In this document: one piece after another, positions 36,342 through 44,377 of the stretch | How the letters are laid out: the number at the start of each line of letters is the position of its first letter | Numbering within the stretch: position 1 is the first letter of the stretch | Assembly (NCBI GenBank): GCA_900315945.1 | Contig: ONAZ01000021.1 | Coordinates: 1-47,484 of the forward strand | From: an uncultured Lachnospiraceae bacterium | Lineage (GTDB): Bacteria > Bacillota > Clostridia > Lachnospirales > Lachnospiraceae | Length of the DNA stretch: 47,484 nt | Reading direction: 5' to 3' | Program-made: the position numbers and the translations under genes | The notes under the pieces: generated by a model | Told to the model about the DNA's origin: nothing | Database searches by the model: none | Seen by the model: the letters and a program-made list of their open reading frames with translations, nothing else

Positions 36342-37511
36342 CTAGATTTGGTCATATAATTGAGATACTATATCCGAAGGATTCGTATTATATGCTCCGT
36401 TAGCAGAATAGCTACTAGCCGCACCATTCTGAGTTGTAGAATAGAAATTAAGCAATCTTGCATTTGTCTCTATTGATGAAGCATAATCTGTAAGACTCTT
36501 CTCAATTGTATTCTCATCTGCTTTATCAAATGTGTCCTTATTAAGGGACAGCTTGCCATCACTTCCAATAGACACTCCTATCTGTTGAAGGGAATAGGCA
36601 TTCATAGATGTCTTCTGCTCCATTGTTGCCAGATTAGATATAACTCCCGATACTCCGCTAGATTTAGCAGAATCAATAGTCGAATTATATAATCCCACGA
36701 ATTTATCTAATTCCGCTCTTACTTTATCTCTGTCAAATGTCTGATTTCCTGTCGAATCATTTGTCTTAGTATAAAGTTCAGAACTCTTAAGCTTACCTAT
36801 GCTTTCCATTAAGTTCTTAGAATTAGATACGGTTGATACTGTATTCGTTGCATCACCAGTTGATGTACTAGAACTAATTGCATTAGAAGATATTCTATTA
36901 AGGCGAGAAGCTACTTTAGAACCATAGCTTAAAGCAGCATTGCCATCAAAAGCATCCTTCACTTTAGATAAATCAACATCCTTAAATCCTTTTTCATCAA
37001 AGGAAAGTGTACCATCATTATTAAGTGTCACACCAAGTTCCTTAAGTGCTGCCGCATCTTCTCTTGTTGCCTCCATTGCACCAGCAACATTAGAAGTCAT
37101 ATTAAGGTTAGTTGACTTCTTAGCAGTGGTTACAGAATCATTATATGCAGATACATAAGACTTAAGTGCATTCTTAACTTTATCTCTTGCATCAGCACCA
37201 CCCTCTGCATTTTCATAAGTCTTCTCATTTTGTAATGAAGATAAAGCACTCTTATATGACGATATAGAGCTTGCAGGCTTAGAATTAGCCGCACTAGCCT
37301 CCTTCGATATAGTTGGATTTCTTCTTTCTTCAATTATCTTATCTAATGTATTATTAGAGCCAGTATTGTTTCTAGATGATGAAGCGCTTTGTACATCTCT
37401 GTAGTAAGACTTCATTAACTTCTTATAACTACCACTTCTAATAGCACTATAATCACTTAACATACTAGATAATCCGTTATTATTTCCGAACATAGAACTT
37501 ATATCATTCAT
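36342..37511 (-). CDS. FliD-like protein with a tandem repeat
   Basis: 389 residues from MNDISSMF, start set by SD AAGGAG 9 nt upstream. There is no signal peptide or membrane helix. Two similar segments, about residues 84-200 and 225-345, each run: a helix, (F/A)xRDKVxxxLxxxVxxYN, AK-S, then LxxxGVxxxxDGxLSxxxxxF. This pattern resembles the C-terminal domain of the flagellar cap FliD. The sequence is rich in Ser, Asn and Ala like flagellar proteins. No flagellar gene is nearby. It could be a non-flagellar secreted relative; that is inference. It has its own promoter inside the end of the XRE gene. Confidence 0.65.
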   Translation of the reverse strand: MNDISSMFGNNNGLSSMLSDYSAIRSGSYKKLMKSYYRDVQSASSSRNNTGSNNTLDKIIEERRNPTISKEASAANSKPASSISSYKSALSSLQNEKTYENAEGGADARDKVKNALKSYVSAYNDSVTTAKKSTNLNMTSNVAGAMEATREDAAALKELGVTLNNDGTLSFDEKGFKDVDLSKVKDAFDGNAALSYGSKVASRLNRISSNAISSSTSTGDATNTVSTVSNSKNLMESIGKLKSSELYTKTNDSTGNQTFDRDKVRAELDKFVGLYNSTIDSAKSSGVSGVISNLATMEQKTSMNAYSLQQIGVSIGSDGKLSLNKDTFDKADENTIEKSLTDYASSIETNARLLNFYSTTQNGAASSYSANGAYNTNPSDIVSQLYDQI

Positions 37512-37554
37512 AAGCCTTCTCCTTGCTAATATAAACGCATCTGTCCTCACTTTG

Positions 37555-37583
37555 ATTATATCACGATCCCAAATTCATCTCAA
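37555..37583 (-). promoter_or_regulatory. Promoter for the FliD-like gene
   Basis: Minus-strand TTGAGA (37583-37578), 17-bp spacer, TATAAT (37560-37555), with TGA before the -10. The -35 and spacer lie in the last codons of the XRE gene. The start would fall near 37548. Confidence 0.75.
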
Positions 37584-38814
37584 CCCTCTCTATAATCTGA
37601 GGTAGCGCTTTAACAGAATTAACCTTGAACCTCTCTCTTAAAGTGTCAAGGAGTTCCTGCCTATCAGACTTAGTAAGCTGCAAGGAATTACAGTAAATAC
37701 ATAACGCAGAATCAGCTATCTGTCTTGATGAATAGTCATTCTGAATTAGCAAACTATCTATCATAAGAGATATATTAGAGAAAGCGTCGTTTCCATAAGA
37801 TGTAAATGATAACTGCTGTAAGGATGTAAACACATTTACCATATCAAAATCTAAATCGGCCGTATATAAATCCTCCAAATAATTATTGGCAATATCAACC
37901 AAGGCATTGTTAATATATGTATATCTCACCGCAAAGCCTTCCTCGTCATACTTAGTAGCCGGAACATTAATTGGAAATGTTGATACTCCTCTTGTAATAA
38001 ACAGATTAATAGTGTATGTTCCCTTCGTCTCCACATAGCTTCCTATTGACTCAGCAAATACATATACATATCTGTTTGTAGGAAATGTGCTATTCTTCTT
38101 AGCAATACCTTTCTTGTTGTTCTCATGAAATGAAACAACGACCTCCTCCCCTCTTGTTGCATCCACCTTGATATACACAGATATACGATAATAGTTATCA
38201 AGAACACATATAGCATTATCGAACTTCTCCTGCGACTTAATCTCAATAATCATAAATGGCTGTATATTAGACAGATACTTCTTGATATAATCTAACTTAT
38301 CAAGCCCAACATAATCTAAGTATTTGAGTAAATGTAAATTGTACTTGGATAAATGTTCACTTTCATCCAGACGAATTCTATCTAGCCTTGCAAGTCGGCG
38401 TAGCTTATATGCTAATTGTTTTTGATTGAGCAGCTCGTCATCTAAAGCGTAGCATTGAGTGTCTACGTCATTATAAGATGCATCTCTATTGGTTATGGTA
38501 TGAGACATCTTCTCTAAATAAGCAATAATGCGGCGCTTAACATCTTCTGAAGAATTACGATACACATCAATTATCATCTTCTCTTCTTCTGATATAAAAT
38601 AGTCTGTCAGGCCACACTTATCTTCTCCTATCAATTCGCTAACAGATATACCAAGAGCAGAGGCAATAGTTGTAAGCTTCTCTGCTCCAGGAGTGTTCCC
38701 CTTTTTCTTCCAATCGCTTATGGTACTCTCAGGAATATTCGTACGTTTTGAAAACTCCTTCTGTGTGATTTTCTTTTCTGACATTTTATTGAAGATAACA
38801 TCTGTAATGCTCAT
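37561..38814 (-). CDS. XRE-family regulator with a large unrecognised C-terminal domain
   Basis: Residues 5-62 are a Cro/C1-type helix-turn-helix: ITQKEFSKRTNIPESTISDW followed by KKKGNTPGAEKLTTIASALG. A helical linker follows to about residue 165. The remaining 250 residues are not recognised: a mixed alpha/beta part (about 165-290) with FMIIEIKSQEKF and repeated YVYVFAES-like strands, then a helical tail. Most XRE regulators lack such a domain; it may bind a ligand or partner. SD AAGGAGG is 7 nt before the ATG. Two copies of the palindrome ATCCGT-N4-ACGGAT lie upstream, so autorepression is likely. Confidence 0.8.
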   Translation of the reverse strand: MSITDVIFNKMSEKKITQKEFSKRTNIPESTISDWKKKGNTPGAEKLTTIASALGISVSELIGEDKCGLTDYFISEEEKMIIDVYRNSSEDVKRRIIAYLEKMSHTITNRDASYNDVDTQCYALDDELLNQKQLAYKLRRLARLDRIRLDESEHLSKYNLHLLKYLDYVGLDKLDYIKKYLSNIQPFMIIEIKSQEKFDNAICVLDNYYRISVYIKVDATRGEEVVVSFHENNKKGIAKKNSTFPTNRYVYVFAESIGSYVETKGTYTINLFITRGVSTFPINVPATKYDEEGFAVRYTYINNALVDIANNYLEDLYTADLDFDMVNVFTSLQQLSFTSYGNDAFSNISLMIDSLLIQNDYSSRQIADSALCIYCNSLQLTKSDRQELLDTLRERFKVNSVKALPQIIERVEMNLGS

Positions 38815-38831
38815 AATAGCCTCCTTGTAAT

Positions 38832-38847
38832 ATCCGTATTTACGGAT
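38832..38847. promoter_or_regulatory. Downstream XRE operator (ATCCGT-ATTT-ACGGAT)
   Basis: Perfect 6+4+6 palindrome about 18 nt before the XRE start codon. Its half-sites match the second copy at 38892-38909; centres are 61 bp apart, close to six helical turns, which would suit cooperative binding on one face or looping. Confidence 0.65.
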
Positions 38848-38856
38848 TGTGTGGAT

Positions 38857-38889
38857 AAAAAAATAAAGCCGTAACCAGACAGCTTTATT
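38857..38889 (-). terminator. Terminator of the phosphatase gene, overlapping the XRE promoter
   Basis: Minus-strand AATAAAGCTGT and ACGGCTTTATT pair over 11 bp (one G-U) around CTGGTT, and the T-run 38863-38857 follows. The 5' arm overlaps the XRE -10 box, so the hairpin forms only in transcripts coming from upstream, not in those started at the XRE promoter. It is therefore a terminator for the gene ending at 38944, not an attenuator of the XRE gene. Confidence 0.7.
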
Positions 38890-38915
38890 CTAATCCGTTT
38901 TTACGGATTTGTCAA
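38887..38915 (-). promoter_or_regulatory. XRE promoter with operator in the spacer
   Basis: Minus-strand TTGACA (38915-38910), 17-bp spacer, TAGAAT (38892-38887). The 18-bp palindrome AATCCGT-N4-ACGGATT (38892-38909) fills the spacer exactly, so a bound repressor would exclude polymerase. The flank also holds GTTGAC three times in alternating orientation (38911-38942), unexplained. Confidence 0.8.
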
Positions 38916-38943
38916 CACTTGGTTGACTGGGGACCTGTCAACA

Positions 38944-40473
38944 TTAACCAAAGTATCTAAAGCATAGTGTTGTAATGTCGTCAAACTGCTCTGCCTTACC
39001 TACGAACTCTGATACTCTCTTTCTTACATGTGCATCAATTTCCTCCGGTGAGGCATCTGCTACTTCGTTTAGTGCAGCCACCAGTCTCTTAGAGCCAAAT
39101 AATTCACCGTCAATATTACGTGCTTCTGTTACACCATCCGTGTATAAGAAAACAGTGTCATTAGGCTTTAAGTCAATTTCATTTAACTGGAACTTGGCAG
39201 TCTTAAGAGCAACTAAAACTATACTGTGCTTGTCCTTTTCTATAGTATATTTTCCATCATCCTTCTGCAAAGCTGAATAATTATGTCCAGCATCCACAAA
39301 GGCCATATGCCCCGTAACAAGATTAACGACTCCTAGCCATACAGTTACAAACATATCAGCATTACTGTTTTCAATAAGCTTAAGGTTTGCTGCACTTATA
39401 GCTTCAATAGCATCACCGCCACATATTATCATTTGCGATTGAATAATCTGCTTTGCCTGCGCCATAAAAAGCGCCGCCGTTATCCCTTTGCCAGACACAT
39501 CTGCAATAAGAATAACCAGATTATCATTATCGACAAAAAACATATCGTAGAAATCTCCGCCTACCTCCTTTGCAGGCGTCATAGAAGCGAAAATATCAAA
39601 TTCCTTACGGTCTGGAAATGCCGGGAAAGTATTAGGCAGCATGTTATATTGTATAGATGTGGCTGCAGCAAGCTCCTTTTCCCTGGCCATCTGATTCTTA
39701 CTCTGCTCAATACTTACTAAGCAGTAAGTCATAATTAGGGCTGCCATAATCACACCGCATGTAACAGATAAGCCATCAGCCGGGTCTGGCAACACAGCAA
39801 CAACTACCGGACCACCCAAGAATACAGAAAATGCCAGGACATGATTGCGGTCAAGCTCCTTTCTGCGTTTTACAAATACCACAATCATTAGCACGACTGC
39901 TATAACAAAGTAAATATATGTGCACAGATAAAGTGGTCCTCTTGAATATACACCCTGGGAATCTATTGAGAAATAAATACCTGTAAACACATTTATAAAT
40001 ATAGATAACAAATCCACAATAAGTCCAATGAGCATTACACGGTCAATTACATGCATCATTTTGTCTTTTGTCCTAAATATGGCGGTTATATAGCGGTAGA
40101 AGAAATAGCACTCCATAGGAAGAACCATAAAATACACCGTGTTATCTAATAAATATAGTATTCTCCATTCAGGAACCTTCATCAGAATTCCTGAGAAAAA
40201 ATCAGTAAACAAACCTACAAATGTAATATTAACAAGATATAAAAAGAAATTCCTTCTATCTCCAGGGCGATCTTTATCAATCAAAAAACACACAATAAGA
40301 ATATATCCAGCAATCATTCCGAACAAATCTACGCCACAATTAACCAGATATGCACCCTTCATATTATCTAAGCCCTTTTCGAAAAGAGCCGTAACGCATA
40401 AAGCTATACCAGCAACATATATTACTGTAATAATTATAATGTTTATTAATTGCCTTTTCTTTACATCTTTCAT
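38944..40473 (-). CDS. SpoIIE/RsbU-type serine phosphatase with membrane sensor
   Basis: About 235 N-terminal residues form six or seven membrane helices. A short coiled coil (QSKNQMAREKELAAAT) joins them to a PP2C-like phosphatase domain of the SpoIIE class. Metal-binding motifs are visible: GGDFYDMF, LIADVSGKGITAALFM, DAGHN and LYTDGVTEARN. Such proteins dephosphorylate anti-sigma-factor antagonists in partner-switching pathways; no antagonist, kinase or sigma factor gene is in the window. The ATG at 40473 is preferred, although AAGGAGG lies a long 13 nt away; an in-frame GTG at 40506 is the alternative. Confidence 0.88.
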   Translation of the reverse strand: MKDVKKRQLINIIIITVIYVAGIALCVTALFEKGLDNMKGAYLVNCGVDLFGMIAGYILIVCFLIDKDRPGDRRNFFLYLVNITFVGLFTDFFSGILMKVPEWRILYLLDNTVYFMVLPMECYFFYRYITAIFRTKDKMMHVIDRVMLIGLIVDLLSIFINVFTGIYFSIDSQGVYSRGPLYLCTYIYFVIAVVLMIVVFVKRRKELDRNHVLAFSVFLGGPVVVAVLPDPADGLSVTCGVIMAALIMTYCLVSIEQSKNQMAREKELAAATSIQYNMLPNTFPAFPDRKEFDIFASMTPAKEVGGDFYDMFFVDNDNLVILIADVSGKGITAALFMAQAKQIIQSQMIICGGDAIEAISAANLKLIENSNADMFVTVWLGVVNLVTGHMAFVDAGHNYSALQKDDGKYTIEKDKHSIVLVALKTAKFQLNEIDLKPNDTVFLYTDGVTEARNIDGELFGSKRLVAALNEVADASPEEIDAHVRKRVSEFVGKAEQFDDITTLCFRYFG

Positions 40474-40494
40474 ATTGCTATACAAACCTCCTTG

Positions 40495-40517
40495 AAAAAT
40501 GCTCACTCAAAAGCATT
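40495..40517 (-). terminator. Weak terminator after the PIG-L gene
   Basis: Minus-strand AATGCT and AGCATT pair (6 bp) around an 8-nt loop, followed by TTTTC. It lies between the deacetylase stop and the phosphatase SD. It may be partial or not functional. Confidence 0.35.
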
Positions 40518-40532
40518 AATACTCATAAAGTG

Positions 40533-41168
40533 CTAAACAAATATCTCAACTTTATCAAATGCTTCAATACATTTACAATCAGTATGTTCATGAAGCTGCG
40601 AAGCGCGGAATTGATTAAGTAAAGTAATTTGCCTTATTTCATACTCCATTTCTCTATGACATCTTATCAATTCAAGCTTCTTATCAATAGTATCTGTTAT
40701 ATCAATATAATATCGAGGATTATGAAATGGAGCGCACACCTCATACATATAATACTCAGCTTTACTAGCATTTTGTTGTTTTATCTGACTTAGACAGCTT
40801 TCATAAGTAGCTCTGTGATCCGGATGAAGGCTTTTACCCCACGGCAAGAACACCTTCGTGTACCTCTTAAAATCAATCTGAGTCGCAAAATCAGGATTAT
40901 CTGAAACCTTCGTATCCTCAATTCCTAGCCAAAACCAATTGTGAGGCTTAACTATTGACATTTCCTCTTCGAACCACTCTCGCCTAAGTCTTGCTTCCTC
41001 CTTAGCACTTCGATTCTTATTACCATAGCAGCCATCAGTAACTACATAAACATCTGTCTGGCTGGGAATCTTAATGAGTACTCCAGCAGCACCAATACAC
41101 TCATCATCAGGATGCGGCGCTATAATAGCTACACTGTCTTCATTTGTAAATAATATCTCATCTTTCAT
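40533..41168 (-). CDS. PIG-L/LmbE-family deacetylase
   Basis: Zinc-dependent deacetylase fold acting on N-acetylglucosaminyl-type substrates in known members. The metal motif AIIAPHPDDE lies near residue 16-25 and the second ligand region is LHPDHRATYESC. At 211 residues it is a short but complete member. It overlaps the PAP2 gene by 11 nt, so both may act on one envelope lipid or sugar-lipid; that is inference. No signal peptide. The specific substrate is unknown. Confidence 0.88.
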   Translation of the reverse strand: MKDEILFTNEDSVAIIAPHPDDECIGAAGVLIKIPSQTDVYVVTDGCYGNKNRSAKEEARLRREWFEEEMSIVKPHNWFWLGIEDTKVSDNPDFATQIDFKRYTKVFLPWGKSLHPDHRATYESCLSQIKQQNASKAEYYMYEVCAPFHNPRYYIDITDTIDKKLELIRCHREMEYEIRQITLLNQFRASQLHEHTDCKCIEAFDKVEIFV

Positions 41169-42138
41169 TACCTTTTGCGCTCCCTGCTGTATTCTTCTCT
41201 GTTCTCTTCTCTATGAGTACGAATATCAACGGGAAGAGAAATACAACGCAAAACATTTGTATAAAGCATCGAATTACATTTCCAGCTTCAGAAGGAGTAA
41301 CGGACTTAATTAAAGGATTAATAATAAGAGTCACAATATAATAGCAAAACAGTCCGATTGTAGCCCTAACAGCTCTTAACTGCAATGATACGTCATCTTC
41401 AAACTTAACAAATCTTCGCTCTAACACCCAGCCTGCAAAAAAGCCACTGGCCCAGCCAACTGCTTTGAATGTATCCTGGGCCATTTTATGACCATCAACT
41501 AATATCTTGCCTTCTGCATCATAATCAACCGGATATGACTTAACTGACGCATATATAGCCACTGCTATGGCAATTGCAATTCCAATGCCCGCAACTAACA
41601 AATCCATCTTAGGATGCTTCTTAAGCCACTCAAGTAACTTGCCCGCAAGTAGCATCACAACAAGGCCTAATACAACACCTACCAGGACATCCTGTGGAGT
41701 ATGAACTCCAAGGAAGTTCCTACTGAATATAATCAGCACCACCATACTCCACATTATAATACGAATAACCTTATGTACACCCTTCTTCATTCCAATACCA
41801 CCATAGAGTGAAGCGGCATTCATACTATGTCCACTTGGAAATGAATATCCTGTGGCCAGCTCCTTAGCCTCGGCATTAGGAATAATACGAGAATCTCTAA
41901 TCCAAGGACGATATACAGATGCAGTTACCTTCAGAAATCCATTAACAATACGGTTTCCTGACCAACCCATAAGAAGATAAGTCCCTGTCTCCTTGCTTAT
42001 ACTCCAATAAATAATAGCAATAAGAACTATGACAATATTCATATCTCCAAACCAGGTAACCTTGTTAAGAAACTCCGTAAAAATGGAGCCCACTCCTTCT
42101 CATAAGGTCTGTAGACCAAATAGAATTGTGATATCCAT
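41158..42138 (-). pseudogene. PAP2-family membrane phosphatase with in-frame TGA near the start
   Basis: The frame 41158-42093 encodes a lipid-phosphate phosphatase with the three family motifs: KVTASVYRPW, GYSFPSGHSMN and SRNFLGVHTPQD, plus about seven membrane helices. The best start is the ATG at 42138, with SD AGGAGG 9 nt upstream. From there the frame reads MDITILFGLQTL, then TGA (42102-42100), then EGVGSIF in the same frame. Relatives commonly have an Arg after LQxx, so CGA to TGA is the simplest change. The in-frame GTG at 42093 has an SD touching it, so reinitiation would be poor. It could be a recent nonsense mutation, a sequence error or readthrough. Confidence 0.75.
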
Positions 42139-42221
42139 AAAACAGTTCCTCCTAATGTATTTAAATCATATCTTTATAAAATAGTATACACCAATTTGTT
42201 TCTATATATGTATAATAAATC

Positions 42222-42250
42222 AAAAAAACCAAACCATAAATGATTTGGTT
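42222..42250 (-). terminator. Terminator after tRNA-Thr
   Basis: Minus-strand AACCAAA and TTTGGTT pair around a 10-nt loop, then TTTTT. It lies 64 nt past the tRNA 3' end and before the PAP2 gene. Confidence 0.75.
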
Positions 42251-42313
42251 AAAATTGGGTTAAATAATTATTTTAAAAAAGCCCTATGTCCGAGAAAATG
42301 CTTAAATATTTAA

Positions 42314-42386
42314 AGCTAGCGACGGGAATCGAACCCGTGACCTCCTCACTACCAATGAGGTGCGCTACCGACTGTGCCACGCCAGC
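42314..42386 (-). tRNA. tRNA-Thr (anticodon GGT)
   Basis: The 73-nt minus-strand sequence folds as a cloverleaf. The acceptor arms are GCTGGCG / CGCTAGC with one G-U pair. The anticodon arm is CCTCA-TTGGTAG-TGAGG, giving anticodon GGT. The T-arm is CGGGTTCGATTCCCG and the discriminator base is T. CCA is not encoded. Confidence 0.95.
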
Positions 42387-42401
42387 AAATATTACTAAGG
42401 T

Positions 42402-42430
42402 AGTATAACAAAGTTTAGGGTAATAATCAA
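42402..42430 (-). promoter_or_regulatory. tRNA-Thr promoter
   Basis: Minus-strand TTGATT (42430-42425), 17-bp spacer, TATACT (42407-42402). The start would fall about 8-10 nt before the mature tRNA. Lies divergent to the sensor kinase promoter. Confidence 0.75.
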
Positions 42431-42469
42431 ATAGTAACTCTATTAGGGTGATTCAAATAATAGATTAAA

Positions 42470-42498
42470 TTGCGTAGATAAGCGCAAAAGTATATAAT
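42470..42498 (+). promoter_or_regulatory. Sensor kinase operon promoter
   Basis: Plus-strand TTGCGT (42470-42475), 17-bp spacer, TATAAT (42493-42498). Because the -10 box contains the upstream in-frame ATG at 42497, that codon cannot be the start. Transcription from about 42505 leaves a leader of about 46 nt to the ATG at 42551. Confidence 0.7.
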
Positions 42499-42550
42499 GA
42501 AAAAAACGCAGGCAAATATATGTCATCAGATATTATACAAAGAGGTTATA

Positions 42551-44374
42551 ATGAAACTTGCAAAAGGAAGAATATGGATAATAAGTATCGTTACGTCCAT
42601 GCTTATATTGTTGGGATGGATGCTGTGGCAAAATATTAGAGTCTATGAACGCTTAGAGACTCATAAACGCTATACTACATTAATAGAAGGTGTGTACTCT
42701 CTCGACGGCGGCGAGTGGCAACCTATCGATAATACCAAGCCTATCAATGAACATTTCCAAAAAGCAGTATTCAAGGGAAAGCCTATCAAGTCATTAAAAT
42801 CGGGCAAGCTAATGAACATCGTATCAAAGAATGCCTGGTACACCATTTATGATTCTAACGGGGAAATCCTTGATAGTTATGACCGTAGAAATGATGAGGT
42901 TCCAAAAGAGACTCAATATGTGGGCGAGTATCTTACAAATACTCCCGGTTATTACATAATGTTCGAATATTTGCAATTAGAACAAGAATTCCAAAATGAT
43001 GAAGAAATTACTCTGGAAGTAGAATACCCGTATGAAGTTAAGACAGAAAGCTTCTCCGATTGCTTCTATATCTTGTTAAGTTATACTGATGGTATATACG
43101 AGAACTTCTTTTTCGATATGTTACCATCCATTATAGTATTTCTTCTGGTATGCTTCTTTGGTGTTTTCTTTTTCCCGATAGCAAGCGGTCTGTTAGGCAA
43201 GATTAATTTTCAATATCTTGCATTCGGCTCACTATGCTTTTTTACGGGATTATTTATGCTGGTCGATCGTATTAGTGAGTATATGAACCTATGGATACTA
43301 GATCCTACCGTATGTATGATGACTGACAAATTGGTTGCCTGCCTTTTTGTACTTTCTATATCGGTATACTTTAGGTCACTGCTTAACGGGAAGGTATCTA
43401 AGATTATCGCTTCATCTATCATAACATTATATTTTATTGTTACAATAATTTGCGTAATACTTCATATGACTGACATTGCGGATATGATGGCCACTACAAG
43501 AATACGGGCCTTTATTATGATTATCTGTGTTATTGCTATGGTCGTTCTTCTTGCAATAGAGATTCGCGGCAAGAAGGGGTTCAAACTTTTCGATTATCTT
43601 TTCTCGTGGGCGCCGCTTATTCTGTTTCTGATAACAGATTTCGTTGACATCTATATTCATGTTGCGGGAAGTCTATATCTTAAGATAGGTCTTGCGATAA
43701 CTATTATATATCAGATTATTCATTTTGCATTAGACTATAGGCAACAATACAAAGAAGCAATTCACTATCAACAAGTTCAGCGAGAATTATACGAAGCAAA
43801 AGTTAACGTAATGGTAAGTCAGATTCGACCTCATTTTATGTATAACGCTTTAAGCTCCATCGCAATTCTATGTAAGCTTGATCCTGATACAGCGTATGAT
43901 GCCACGGTAACGTTTTCCGATTATCTAAGAGGCAACATGGATTCCCTTAAACAGACAGCACCTGTAGCGTTTGAGCAGGAATTAGAGCATTTGAAGAAAT
44001 ATTTATATATTGAGAAAATGCGATTTGATGACAAGTTAAATATTGAATATGACATACAAGATACTGACTTCGAATTACCGCTTCTTAGCATTCAACCACT
44101 TGTAGAAAATGCCGTAAAACACGGTGTGGGAATGAAGGACGATGGAGGCACGGTTAAGATTATTTCCCGTAAGACTGATGCCGGGCACGAAGTTATTATC
44201 GAGGATGATGGTGTCGGCTTCGATGTTGGCGAAGTTAAGAACGACGCCCGCTCACACATTGGTATGGAAAATACAAAAAAGAGATTACATGATATGTGTA
44301 ACGGCGAAGTCATAATTGAAAGCGAGATAGGAAAAGGTACAATTGCAAGAGTAATTATCCCCGATAAGGAGTAA
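42551..44374 (+). CDS. LytS/YesM-type sensor histidine kinase
   Basis: 607 residues from MKLAKGRIW, start set by SD AAGAGGT and by the promoter overlapping the upstream ATG. One membrane helix at about 8-27 is followed by an extracytoplasmic domain to about residue 190, then seven hydrophobic helices (7TMR-like) to about 390. The His_kinase domain has QIRPHFMYNAL with phosphorylated His428. The ATPase has PLVENAVKHG (Asn520) and DDGVGF. It should phosphorylate the regulator encoded 4 nt downstream. The signal is unknown. Confidence 0.93.
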   Translation: MKLAKGRIWIISIVTSMLILLGWMLWQNIRVYERLETHKRYTTLIEGVYSLDGGEWQPIDNTKPINEHFQKAVFKGKPIKSLKSGKLMNIVSKNAWYTIYDSNGEILDSYDRRNDEVPKETQYVGEYLTNTPGYYIMFEYLQLEQEFQNDEEITLEVEYPYEVKTESFSDCFYILLSYTDGIYENFFFDMLPSIIVFLLVCFFGVFFFPIASGLLGKINFQYLAFGSLCFFTGLFMLVDRISEYMNLWILDPTVCMMTDKLVACLFVLSISVYFRSLLNGKVSKIIASSIITLYFIVTIICVILHMTDIADMMATTRIRAFIMIICVIAMVVLLAIEIRGKKGFKLFDYLFSWAPLILFLITDFVDIYIHVAGSLYLKIGLAITIIYQIIHFALDYRQQYKEAIHYQQVQRELYEAKVNVMVSQIRPHFMYNALSSIAILCKLDPDTAYDATVTFSDYLRGNMDSLKQTAPVAFEQELEHLKKYLYIEKMRFDDKLNIEYDIQDTDFELPLLSIQPLVENAVKHGVGMKDDGGTVKIISRKTDAGHEVIIEDDGVGFDVGEVKNDARSHIGMENTKKRLHDMCNGEVIIESEIGKGTIARVIIPDKE

Positions 44375-44377
44375 GAT

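Noticed and set aside
38857-38889. Hairpin read as an attenuator of the XRE gene
   Set aside because: Its 5' arm overlaps the -10 box, so most of it is not transcribed from the XRE promoter.
42497-42550. Upstream ATG as start of the sensor kinase
   Set aside because: The ATG lies within the -10 box TATAAT and has no SD; the next in-frame ATG at 42551 has one and begins a typical membrane anchor.
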